Shown piece by piece: positions 17,434-24,757 of a stretch of 64,000 bases of DNA (position 1 is its first letter; every line of letters begins with the position of its first letter). The notes below the pieces were generated by a model. The model was not told the origin of the DNA, did no database searches, and saw nothing but the letters and a program-made list of their open reading frames with translations. Origin of the DNA: Aureibacillus halotolerans. Lineage in GTDB: Bacteria; Bacillota; Bacilli; Bacillales; DSM-28697. Location of the stretch: positions 6,327 through 70,326 of the forward strand of contig NZ_SNYJ01000015.1 of assembly GCF_004363045.1 (NCBI RefSeq). The letters are read 5' to 3'. Position numbers and translations under genes: made by a program.

Positions 17434-18831
17434 TTGTCCTTTCATACGTGCCCTTCTCTTCAACTCCCCAAAGAATCCTCAAATCACACAGATGTTGTGG
17501 CAGGCAGACAATACCTTGCAACAGAGCTGTCTGCTTGGCCGAGTCTCCCTCAAAGCAGTACGATTGTAGATAGCGTAAAGGTGATTAATGAACATCCCGT
17601 TTGCCAGCGTTGCGGAAACGAAGATAACGAGCGTTTCGCAAGTCACATCTGTGCCTGCTGCCAACGACCAATCACTTACTGTCGAGCGTGTATTCAAATG
17701 GGGCGATGTGACACGTGCACCCCCTTGCTCCGCTGGTCAGCACGACAACCGGACAAAGAACGCCAGATTGTAGAATGTCGAATGACTTGGAGTGAATCCC
17801 TCTCACCTGCACAAGCCCATGCCAGTCAGCGCATTTGTGACACCATCTCCAGCAATAAAACGATTTGTGTGTGGGCAGTGTGTGGCTCTGGGAAAACAGA
17901 AATGCTATTTCATGGGATTCAACAGGCGTTACGTCTGCAGAAGCGTGTCTGCATCGCTACGCCACGATCTGATGTCGTTCGGGAGCTTGCTCCGAGGCTA
18001 AGAGCCGTGTTTCCTGATACACCTCTCGCTGCGCTTTATGCTGGCACAGAGGACCAAGCTGCGCAACACCCCCTCATTGTTTGTACGACCCACCAACTGC
18101 TCCGTTTTTATCATGCCTTTGACATCATGATCATTGATGAGATTGATGCCTTCCCTTTTTCATTTGATCAAAAGCTGCGGTACGCCGCAGAACATGCGGC
18201 TAAACTAGTCAGTTCGAAGATTTATTTAACAGCCACTCCTGACAAGGACATGAAAAAACAGCTGAAGGAAGGGCGGCTTGAGGCAGTGAAAATTCCAGCC
18301 CGCTATCACCGACATCCTCTCCCGCTTCCGACACCAGTATGGATGCTGCCAGCAGACAAGCAATTACGGGCAGGAAAGGTTCCTTTTCGCCTGAAATGGC
18401 ATCTAAAACAATGGCTTCAGAAAAAAGTGCCTGTGTTTTTATTTGTGCCAACACGAGGCGATGTTCCTATGATGGTCAATGCTTTGCGCCAAGTCACGCC
18501 AAACGTCGCAGGTGTGCATTCCCAAGACCCTGAGCGTATCCCGAAAGTACAGCAGTTTCGTAGTGGGGAGTTAGACATATTAGTCACGACAACCATTTTA
18601 GAGCGTGGTGTCACAATACCGGGCGTAGCCGTCGTCGTGTTTAAAGCACATGAGGATGTATTTACAGAAAGTGCGCTTGTACAAATTAGCGGACGCGTAG
18701 GCAGAAGCGCTGACCGACCGAATGGAGACATTCTCTTTTTTCATGAGGGAACAACAAAAGAAATGGAGGCTGCAATCCTACACATCCATGAGATGAATCG
18801 GCTTGCTAAAGCAGAGGGGTTGATTGGATGA
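17434..18831 (+). CDS. comFA: Competence DNA-uptake ATPase ComFA
   Basis: A 465-residue DEAD-box-type ATPase thought to drive single-stranded DNA import during transformation. A four-cysteine zinc finger region lies at about 53-95 (CQRCGN, CACC, CRAC, CDTC). Walker A is in CGSGKTEM, Walker B/DEAD is DEIDAF, motif III is TATP, and motif VI is QISGRVGRS. TTG 17434 with AAGGAG eight bases upstream is preferred over GTG 17425, which overlaps the ribosome site. It overlaps comFC by four bases. The comFB gene found between them in B. subtilis is missing. No clear ComK box was seen in the 67-bp upstream gap. Confidence 0.93.
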   Translation: MSFHTCPSLQLPKESSNHTDVVAGRQYLATELSAWPSLPQSSTIVDSVKVINEHPVCQRCGNEDNERFASHICACCQRPITYCRACIQMGRCDTCTPLLRWSARQPDKERQIVECRMTWSESLSPAQAHASQRICDTISSNKTICVWAVCGSGKTEMLFHGIQQALRLQKRVCIATPRSDVVRELAPRLRAVFPDTPLAALYAGTEDQAAQHPLIVCTTHQLLRFYHAFDIMIIDEIDAFPFSFDQKLRYAAEHAAKLVSSKIYLTATPDKDMKKQLKEGRLEAVKIPARYHRHPLPLPTPVWMLPADKQLRAGKVPFRLKWHLKQWLQKKVPVFLFVPTRGDVPMMVNALRQVTPNVAGVHSQDPERIPKVQQFRSGELDILVTTTILERGVTIPGVAVVVFKAHEDVFTESALVQISGRVGRSADRPNGDILFFHEGTTKEMEAAILHIHEMNRLAKAEGLIG

Positions 18832-19505
18832 GGCAATGTGGATTCTGTGAAAAACGAGGCAACGCACTGCTTGATTGGAGCTGGTGGTGGAGTGCAACAC
18901 CTTCCTTGCTTTGTGAGGACTGCCAGTCTTCTTTTGAAAAGGTGACTGCTGGCTGCATTCGTTGTGCGAAAGCGATCAATGAGGTTGGTGTGTGTTTGGA
19001 ATGCCAAGATTGGGAACGACATTATCCGAACCTTTTAGAGAGAAATGTTTCATTATATCGTTACAATGCGTTTATGAAGTCGTATTTGTCTCAATGGAAA
19101 TTTTCAGGGGATTATGTTCTAGGTCAATTGTTTGTATCTCAATGGAGGGACTTTTTTCATAGACAGTTCCCACAAGCCGAGGCAATCGCGCCTATCCCAT
19201 TGACTGAAGAACGGAGGAAGCAAAGAAAATTTAATCAAGCATATCAACTTGCGGCGCTTTTGGAGGTACCTAAAATAATTGAAAGTGAACGATATAAAGA
19301 AGGGCAACAAAGTGCAAAAGGCCGAGTAGAGCGGCTAGATATGGACGATGGCTCATGGGTTAAGTTGCTCTCAGCGAACCTCCCGAAAAGCATTGTCATT
19401 ATTGATGATGTCTATACGACCGGCGCCACCGTTCATCAATTTGCCAAAACTCTTCGAGGTGCAGGCGTTCTGGAGGTAGCAAGCTGCACACTCATCCGTG
19501 CATGA
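18828..19505 (+). CDS. comFC: Competence phosphoribosyltransferase-like protein ComFC
   Basis: A 225-residue ComF/GntX-family protein. The N-terminal zinc region shows CGFCEK, CEDC, CIRC and CLEC. The C-terminal phosphoribosyltransferase fold has VIIDDVYTTGATVHQFA, the PRPP-binding loop. It is needed for efficient DNA uptake in naturally competent bacteria; the biochemical substrate is not settled. The start ATG at 18828 overlaps the comFA stop (ATGA), so the two are translationally coupled. Confidence 0.93.
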   Translation: MRQCGFCEKRGNALLDWSWWWSATPSLLCEDCQSSFEKVTAGCIRCAKAINEVGVCLECQDWERHYPNLLERNVSLYRYNAFMKSYLSQWKFSGDYVLGQLFVSQWRDFFHRQFPQAEAIAPIPLTEERRKQRKFNQAYQLAALLEVPKIIESERYKEGQQSAKGRVERLDMDDGSWVKLLSANLPKSIVIIDDVYTTGATVHQFAKTLRGAGVLEVASCTLIRA

Positions 19506-19543
19506 GCCGATGGTCCCTTTTTAAAAAACGAGAAGAGAAACGT

Positions 19544-19570
19544 TAAACTTCAATACAACATGGACGATAT
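19544..19570 (+). promoter_or_regulatory. Sigma-D-type flagellar promoter before yvyF-flgM
   Basis: TAAA (19544-19547), exactly 15 bp, then GACGATAT (19563-19570). The B. subtilis sigma-D consensus is TAAA-N15-GCCGATAT, so there is one mismatch. It lies 25 bp before the yvyF start codon. Confidence 0.8.
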
Positions 19571-19595
19571 AATGATTAAGACTGGAGGGAGGTCC

Positions 19596-20012
19596 ATGAA
19601 CATTGACAATTGCCCAAGCTGTGGCGCACTATATTATAAAACGCTCACACAGGACGTATGTCGTTCATGTTTTCAATTAGAAGAAGAGCAATTCGATCGT
19701 GTTTATGCCTTTTTAAAACAAAAACAAAATCGATCTGCTAGCATGCAAGAGGTTGTTGAGCAGACGAGTGTGAAAGAAAGCCTACTTATAAAATATATAA
19801 AAAAGGGGCGCTTGAGGACATCGCAATTTCCCAATCTTGGGTACCCTTGTGCACGATGCAATACGATGATTAACCAGGATAAGCTCTGCAATTCATGTAG
19901 AGAAGACATTGCTAAGGATCTCGCTTCATTTGATATGCAACAAGCGCGTGAGGCAGAAAAGAACCGTCAGCCGACATACCATGTGCTGAGCAAGAAAAAT
20001 GACAAACGTTAA
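19596..20012 (+). CDS. yvyF: Flagellar operon zinc-ribbon protein YvyF
   Basis: A 138-residue protein of the YvyF family, always encoded before flgM in Bacillus-type flagellar operons. Two zinc-ribbon-like cysteine sets are present: CPSCGALY...CRSC near residues 5-25 and CARCNTM...CNSC near 85-105. Between them is a helix-turn-helix-like segment (SVKESLLIKYIKKGRL). Its role is regulatory by analogy and not firmly known. ATG 19596 follows a strong GGAGGGAGG site. flgM starts 12 bp downstream. Confidence 0.9.
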   Translation: MNIDNCPSCGALYYKTLTQDVCRSCFQLEEEQFDRVYAFLKQKQNRSASMQEVVEQTSVKESLLIKYIKKGRLRTSQFPNLGYPCARCNTMINQDKLCNSCREDIAKDLASFDMQQAREAEKNRQPTYHVLSKKNDKR

Positions 20013-20024
20013 GAGGTGACAAAG

Positions 20025-20315
20025 ATGAAGGTCAATCCATATCAGGCGGCGCAAGCGTCCACCTATACAAAAAGGAGCGAAGGGACCTCCTCTGAAAAGC
20101 AAATACATCAACAGGAGGAGCCGAAGTCTGTGCACCGTGCGAAGGATACAATTGATATTTCGAATGAGGCAAAAACCATGCAAACACAGCGGAGTTATGA
20201 TGATGAGCGTCAGACGAAGCTTGCGGATTTGAAGCAACAAATAGAAAAGGGTACGTACGAAGCCGATCTTTCGCTTACTGCCAAAAAAATGCTTGCATTC
20301 TGGACAGATAAATGA
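20025..20315 (+). CDS. flgM: Anti-sigma-D factor FlgM
   Basis: A 96-residue anti-sigma factor that holds the flagellar sigma factor until the hook is complete. The C-terminal half (TIDISNEAKTM..., KLADLKQQIEKGTYEADLS, KKMLAFW) is the sigma-binding FlgM domain; the N-terminus is polar and likely disordered. ATG 20025 follows GAGGTG. Its stop overlaps the flgN start. The sigma-D-type promoter upstream would give the usual negative feedback. Confidence 0.93.
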   Translation: MKVNPYQAAQASTYTKRSEGTSSEKQIHQQEEPKSVHRAKDTIDISNEAKTMQTQRSYDDERQTKLADLKQQIEKGTYEADLSLTAKKMLAFWTDK

Positions 20316-20758
20316 TGATTTCATCGGTTCTAAAAGAGATGAATGAATTGCATTTGCAGTTGCTTGAGCTTGCGCAGCAAAAGCGAGTAGCTCTGTTAAA
20401 CAATTCGATAACTGACTTGCAACGTATTACGGAACAAGAGGAACAGCTTGTGGGACACATCGCCAACCATTTTTCTGAGCTCTCTACGGGAGGGGTTGAA
20501 AAGGTGAACGAACTCATTGTTCCACTCGAGGAACCCGAACGAGGCCTTTCTAATGAAGCATTAAATGAACTACTAGGTTCCGTGGAGAAGCTAAAGCTGG
20601 TAAACAATGAAAATCAGCAGCTTGTGCAACAGTCCCTTTATTTTGTTCAACGCACATTAGATATTGCGGTACCTACGGGCAATGACTACAATTATGCACC
20701 AAATCAGCCTGCGTCTTCCTCTCAAGGGGCGTATCGTACGTTTGACTCGAAGGCTTAA
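20312..20758 (+). CDS. flgN: Flagellar export chaperone FlgN
   Basis: A 148-residue helical export chaperone for the hook-filament junction proteins FlgK and FlgL, which are encoded next. It is almost wholly helical, with heptad-like Leu/Glu patterns over residues 1-115, and a polar tail. It starts at ATG 20312 (ATG 20315 is also possible), overlapping flgM. Similarity is at the family level (FlgN/YvyG), supported strongly by position. Confidence 0.9.
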   Translation: MMISSVLKEMNELHLQLLELAQQKRVALLNNSITDLQRITEQEEQLVGHIANHFSELSTGGVEKVNELIVPLEEPERGLSNEALNELLGSVEKLKLVNNENQQLVQQSLYFVQRTLDIAVPTGNDYNYAPNQPASSSQGAYRTFDSKA

Positions 20759-20770
20759 GGAGGAACGGAA

Positions 20771-22333
20771 ATGACATCCACGTTTCACGGACTGGAAACA
20801 GCGCTACGTGCCATTCATTCGCAACAAAGAGCGCTGCAAACGCTGAGCCACAATGTGGCAAATGCCAATACACCAGGGTATACACGACAACGAGTGAATT
20901 TCGAGGCGAGCAATGGCTTTCCGGCAGTTGGTCGAAATCAGCCACAAATTCCTGGTCATCTTGGGTCAGGTGTTGAGGTGGGAGACATCCAGCGTATTCG
21001 GAACGAATTTTTCGATTACCGTTTCCGCACTGAGCAAACAAAAGCGTCCTATTGGGGAAATCGTTTTGATTCGATTAGTCGTCTAGAAGGTTTGATGAAC
21101 GTACAGTCAGACAATGGATTGCCTACCGCTTTTAATGAATTCTTCAACTCCTTGCAAACCCTCGCAAAGGATGCAAGTGACCTTGGCGCACGTAGCGTAG
21201 TGCGACAAAATGGGATGGCGTTAGCCAACACGTTCAATTACTTGCATGAAAACATTACAGAGTTTCAAAGACAAGCGAAGAATGAAATCAGTCAGTCGGC
21301 TGATGAAATTAATTCAATGCTCGAGAGGATCAACGGCATCAATAAACAAATTGGTGAAGTAGAACCTCATGGCTATGTACCGAATGACCTTTATGATAAG
21401 CGTGATATGCTCGTCGATGCACTTTCTTCATTAGTGAATATAAAAACAACAGAAATTCGTCCTGGTGGCAACGCTTCAAGCGTCGCAGAAGGGAAAATTT
21501 CGATCGAGATTGTCAAGGAAAGCGGCGCCTCTTATGACCCGCCGATACAGCTTTTAAATGGAAAATCGAATGAGTTTAATGAATTTAGTGTCACCTTTGA
21601 TGGCGAGAATGGTCCAGTCAACGGCTTTGCTATCGGGGACACTACATTCTCGTTTAATGATGCGGCGGTTGACCTACCTGCTGGCACATTGAAAGCGAAG
21701 GTTGAGGCCTACGGATATACAAAGCAAGGGCAAGAGGCGGGGATTTATCCTGACATGATGAAAGAGCTGGACAAGCTGGCTTATACATTTGCAAAGGCGT
21801 TTAACACGCAGCATTCGGAAGGGATCTCCCTGGTTGAAATGGATTCGGACGAAGAAGATATCATCAATTTCTTTGTCGGTGAAGGGTTTACTTTCGCAGA
21901 GGATGAAAGCTTTGAAGGCTTTGCAGGCAAGATGCGCGTTTCACAAGAAATTATGGACAATGCTGACCTAATTGCGGCAGCGTCCAATGAGTTTTCAGGG
22001 GACGGCGGCAATGCCCAAGCCTTAGCAGATTTAATGAAATCTGAGCTGGATTTTGGCGATGGCAGTGAATTTACGTTTACAGACTACTACGAAAAAATCA
22101 TTGGTACGATGGGCGTAACGGCAGCTGAAGCAGAAACCTTACGTGACAATTCACAGCTAGCCTTGCTTCAAGTTGATCTAAATCGCCAGGCTGTGAGTGG
22201 TGTGTCACTTGACGAAGAAATGACGAACATGGTCAAGTTCCAGCATGCATACAATGCTGCGGCACGCACAATGACGGCAGTCGATGAGATGCTTGACCGC
22301 ATTATTAACGGTATGGGCCGCGTGGGAAGGTAG
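20771..22333 (+). CDS. flgK: Flagellar hook-associated protein 1, FlgK
   Basis: A 520-residue structural protein joining hook and filament. The N-terminus has the rod-type signature SHNVANANTPGYTRQRV (about 26-42). The C-terminus carries the Flg_bbr_C element (SGVSLDEEMTNMVKFQHAY, AARTMTAVDEMLD). The middle is variable and acidic. AAGGAGG lies 8-9 bases before ATG. flgL follows by 10 bp. Confidence 0.95.
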   Translation: MTSTFHGLETALRAIHSQQRALQTLSHNVANANTPGYTRQRVNFEASNGFPAVGRNQPQIPGHLGSGVEVGDIQRIRNEFFDYRFRTEQTKASYWGNRFDSISRLEGLMNVQSDNGLPTAFNEFFNSLQTLAKDASDLGARSVVRQNGMALANTFNYLHENITEFQRQAKNEISQSADEINSMLERINGINKQIGEVEPHGYVPNDLYDKRDMLVDALSSLVNIKTTEIRPGGNASSVAEGKISIEIVKESGASYDPPIQLLNGKSNEFNEFSVTFDGENGPVNGFAIGDTTFSFNDAAVDLPAGTLKAKVEAYGYTKQGQEAGIYPDMMKELDKLAYTFAKAFNTQHSEGISLVEMDSDEEDIINFFVGEGFTFAEDESFEGFAGKMRVSQEIMDNADLIAAASNEFSGDGGNAQALADLMKSELDFGDGSEFTFTDYYEKIIGTMGVTAAEAETLRDNSQLALLQVDLNRQAVSGVSLDEEMTNMVKFQHAYNAAARTMTAVDEMLDRIINGMGRVGR

Positions 22334-22343
22334 GGAGAGCTAA

Positions 22344-23225
22344 ATGAGAGTGACACAATCAATGCTAGCTGGGAGCATGTTAAGAAACATCAATAACAGC
22401 TTTACACAGCTTGCTGAGCTACAAAACCAGCTATACACCGGCAAAAAGATTAGTCGTGCCTCCCAGAATCCTGTCGTTGCAATGAGGGGCATCACCTATC
22501 GTGAAAGTTTGTCAGATATCGAGCAATTCCAAAGCAATATTACACATGCTCAAAGCTGGTTGGACAATACGGATTCCAGCTTAAATCATGCCACGAAAGC
22601 CTTAAGTCGAATAAGAGACCTTGTCGTCCAAGCTAAAAACGGTACGATGACGCCTGAAGATCAGGAAAAGGTCGAGAAAGAAATCGAGCAGTTGCATCAG
22701 AATCTAATTGAGGTCGGCAATACGACGTTTGCAGGGCGATACATTTTTAACGGAACGGATACGGAAAATCCACCAATTGTCAAAGATGACGAAGGTAATT
22801 TTCAGTACGCGACAGGGCAAGCGCCATATTTGATTGAAGTTTCAAGTGGCGTCAAAATCGATGTTGCCACAAAAGCGGAGGACGTGTTCACGGGGGATTT
22901 ATTTGCAATGGTTTCGAACGTCCGAGATGCCTTGAAGAATGTAGACGATGCTGATCTCGATGGGGTTCTAAACGACATTGATGATCATCTCGAAACAGTT
23001 ATTTCCGCGCGAGCTGAAGTTGGAGCAAAAACGAATCGCATTGAGCTTGTAGGCGAGCGAATGAATTCCCAGCAACTTTTCGCAAAGACCGTCCTTTCGG
23101 AAAATGAGGATGTTGATATTGAAAAAGTCATCACTGAGCTGAAAACACAGGAAACGGTCCATCGTGCAGCGCTTGCCGTTGGGGCCCGTGTGATTCAGCC
23201 GAGCTTAATTGACTTTTTAAGATAG
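22344..23225 (+). CDS. flgL: Flagellar hook-associated protein 3, FlgL
   Basis: A 293-residue flagellin-like junction protein. Its flagellin-type N-terminal helix reads LAELQNQLYTGKKISRASQN, and its C-terminal helix has the LKTQETVHRAALAVGARV pattern. It completes the hook-filament junction with FlgK. The ribosome site GGGAGA is moderate. A hairpin follows before yviE. Confidence 0.94.
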   Translation: MRVTQSMLAGSMLRNINNSFTQLAELQNQLYTGKKISRASQNPVVAMRGITYRESLSDIEQFQSNITHAQSWLDNTDSSLNHATKALSRIRDLVVQAKNGTMTPEDQEKVEKEIEQLHQNLIEVGNTTFAGRYIFNGTDTENPPIVKDDEGNFQYATGQAPYLIEVSSGVKIDVATKAEDVFTGDLFAMVSNVRDALKNVDDADLDGVLNDIDDHLETVISARAEVGAKTNRIELVGERMNSQQLFAKTVLSENEDVDIEKVITELKTQETVHRAALAVGARVIQPSLIDFLR

Positions 23226-23235
23226 GTTTATGCTG

Positions 23236-23275
23236 CGCCCTCGTTTAAACGCTATTGACGTTTAAAAGTGGGCGT
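23236..23275 (+). terminator. Hairpin between flgL and yviE, weak terminator or attenuator
   Basis: CGCCC..GTTTAAACG pairs with CGTTTAAA.GTGGGCG; only a short T run (GTGTTTC) follows. It may reduce, rather than stop, read-through into yviE-fliW-csrA. Confidence 0.5.
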
Positions 23276-23298
23276 GTTTCGTATATGGAAAGGGGGAC

Positions 23299-23859
23299 AT
23301 GATGATGGAGATGCCACGACTGGCCATGCAGTCAACGCGAGCTGAGATCGGCATTCAAACGTCGGATGCAAAATTGTCGACGCGCCAACCTTCTGCGGAC
23401 ATGACAATACGTCAGCCAAAAGCCATCATGCGAATAGCGTCGGAGCCTGCAAGACTAACTATTGACCAAACGGCGGCATGGGAAAGCATGGGCTTGCTGT
23501 CTGCTAGGCGTTCTATTGAAAAAGCCGCATCTCAGGGGCTCCAGGCGGCTAAAGCTTTCGTTGGCAAAACCGCCTCTCAAGGGGATGCACTCATGAGAAT
23601 TGAAAACAAAGGTGATGTCATAAGCAGACAAGCAGCGGCTTCACGGTTTATGCCAGAGTATGCCTTTACTATTGGTTGGATTCCTGCCCCTTTTAGTGTA
23701 AAGATTTCAGCTACCCGAGGGAGTTTAACCGTCGATGTGACCCCTCAAAAGCCTGTCATTAATGTAACACCAAGACCTCCGGAGAGCATTTATACCCCTG
23801 GAAAGGTTGAGATTTATGTGAAAAAAGAACCATCCTTGTCGATTTCTGTGGTACGCTAA
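23299..23859 (+). CDS. yviE: DUF6470 family protein YviE
   Basis: A 186-residue protein of unknown function, encoded between flgL and fliW as in B. subtilis. Gln/Pro-containing repeats of the type TRQPSADMTIRQPKA fill the N-terminal third. A beta-rich C-terminus follows (SVKISATRGSLTVDV, PGKVEIYVKKEPSL). No signal peptide or membrane segment. ATG 23299 is preceded by AAAGGGGG. Co-occurrence with FliW and CsrA suggests a link to flagellin homeostasis, which is inference. Confidence 0.82.
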   Translation: MMMEMPRLAMQSTRAEIGIQTSDAKLSTRQPSADMTIRQPKAIMRIASEPARLTIDQTAAWESMGLLSARRSIEKAASQGLQAAKAFVGKTASQGDALMRIENKGDVISRQAAASRFMPEYAFTIGWIPAPFSVKISATRGSLTVDVTPQKPVINVTPRPPESIYTPGKVEIYVKKEPSLSISVVR

Positions 23860-23894
23860 TCGTAAACGCAGAACAGAACGAAGGAGGCGCTTTT

Positions 23895-24347
23895 TTGCAT
23901 ATCGAAACAAAATACCACGGAGCAATTTCTGTTCCTGAAGCGGACCACAAACGATTCCCTAATGGCCTTCCAGGCTTTGAAACGGAAAAAATGTTTGTTC
24001 TTTTGCCATTCGCAGACAACACACCGTACTATATTTTACAGTCCGTCAAAACCCCTGAGCTGGCTTTTGTTTTAGTGAATCCATTTTTGTTTTTTGAAAC
24101 CTACCAGTTTACGCTCGATGATCATACGAAGCAAGCCATGGATGTAAAAGCACGCGAGGAACTAGCGGTCTACACTGTGGTCACGTTAAAAGAGCCTTTT
24201 GAAGAAACGACGGTGAATTTAAAAGCCCCGATTGTAATTAACCAACGTACGGGAAAAGCAAGGCAGATGATACTTGAGGATCAGGTGTATACGACGCGCC
24301 AACTTCTGGTAGAACGGAATGAGGAGGCGTCAGAATGCTCGTCTTAA
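23895..24347 (+). CDS. fliW: Flagellar assembly factor FliW
   Basis: A 150-residue protein that binds flagellin and, when free, antagonises CsrA, so flagellin translation tracks export. The FliW pattern is visible: [30 protein letters not shown] and the late [12 protein letters not shown]. It starts at TTG 23895 after AAGGAGG. It overlaps csrA by 13 bp, the classic partner-switch pair. Confidence 0.95.
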   Translation: MHIETKYHGAISVPEADHKRFPNGLPGFETEKMFVLLPFADNTPYYILQSVKTPELAFVLVNPFLFFETYQFTLDDHTKQAMDVKAREELAVYTVVTLKEPFEETTVNLKAPIVINQRTGKARQMILEDQVYTTRQLLVERNEEASECSS

Positions 24348-24556
24348 CAAGAAAGCTGCATGAAGCAATCCAAATTGGTGACTCTATCGAGATTAAGATT
24401 GTCGCCATCGACGGCGATCAAATTAAGCTCGGGATTTCAGCACCAAGGGATGTTGAGATTCTGAGGCAGGAAATTTACGAGCATATTTTAGAGGAAAATA
24501 CAGCGGCGGCAAATGTACCTGCACACTTGCTGGAGGCATTAAAACATAAAGCGTGA
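24335..24556 (+). CDS. csrA: Carbon storage / translational regulator CsrA
   Basis: A 73-residue RNA-binding dimeric regulator. The N-terminal signature [16 protein letters not shown], the [19 protein letters not shown] block and the helical tail are all present. In B. subtilis it blocks the hag ribosome site; here hag lies 3.1 kb downstream. The ribosome site GAGGAGG is inside fliW. A terminator follows. Confidence 0.97.
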   Translation: MLVLTRKLHEAIQIGDSIEIKIVAIDGDQIKLGISAPRDVEILRQEIYEHILEENTAAANVPAHLLEALKHKA

Positions 24557-24595
24557 TGATACCGATTCAGCAAATGAAATGACAGCAAAACAACC

Positions 24596-24626
24596 AAAGC
24601 GGCGGATCCTTCCAACCGCTTTTTTA
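24596..24626 (+). terminator. Rho-independent terminator after csrA
   Basis: AAAGCGG and CCGCTTT flank a 13-base loop; T run follows. Confidence 0.82.
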
Positions 24627-24694
24627 AATGTCGAGACATGTTGAAGCCGATACTTATACAGCTTTATTATAGAAAAAAGTGACTATCGACCTGT

Positions 24695-24720
24695 GAAAAC
24701 TACTCGGTTCTTGCCGATAG
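24695..24720 (+). promoter_or_regulatory. Sigma-D-type promoter before the fliK-like gene
   Basis: GAAA (24695-24698), 14 bp, GCCGATAG (24713-24720). Seven of eight -10 positions match GCCGATAT. It lies 37 bp before the start codon and just after the csrA terminator. Confidence 0.75.
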
Positions 24721-24757
24721 AAAGAATAGAGAGTTTTGTCAGAAAGGATGTGCTTGG

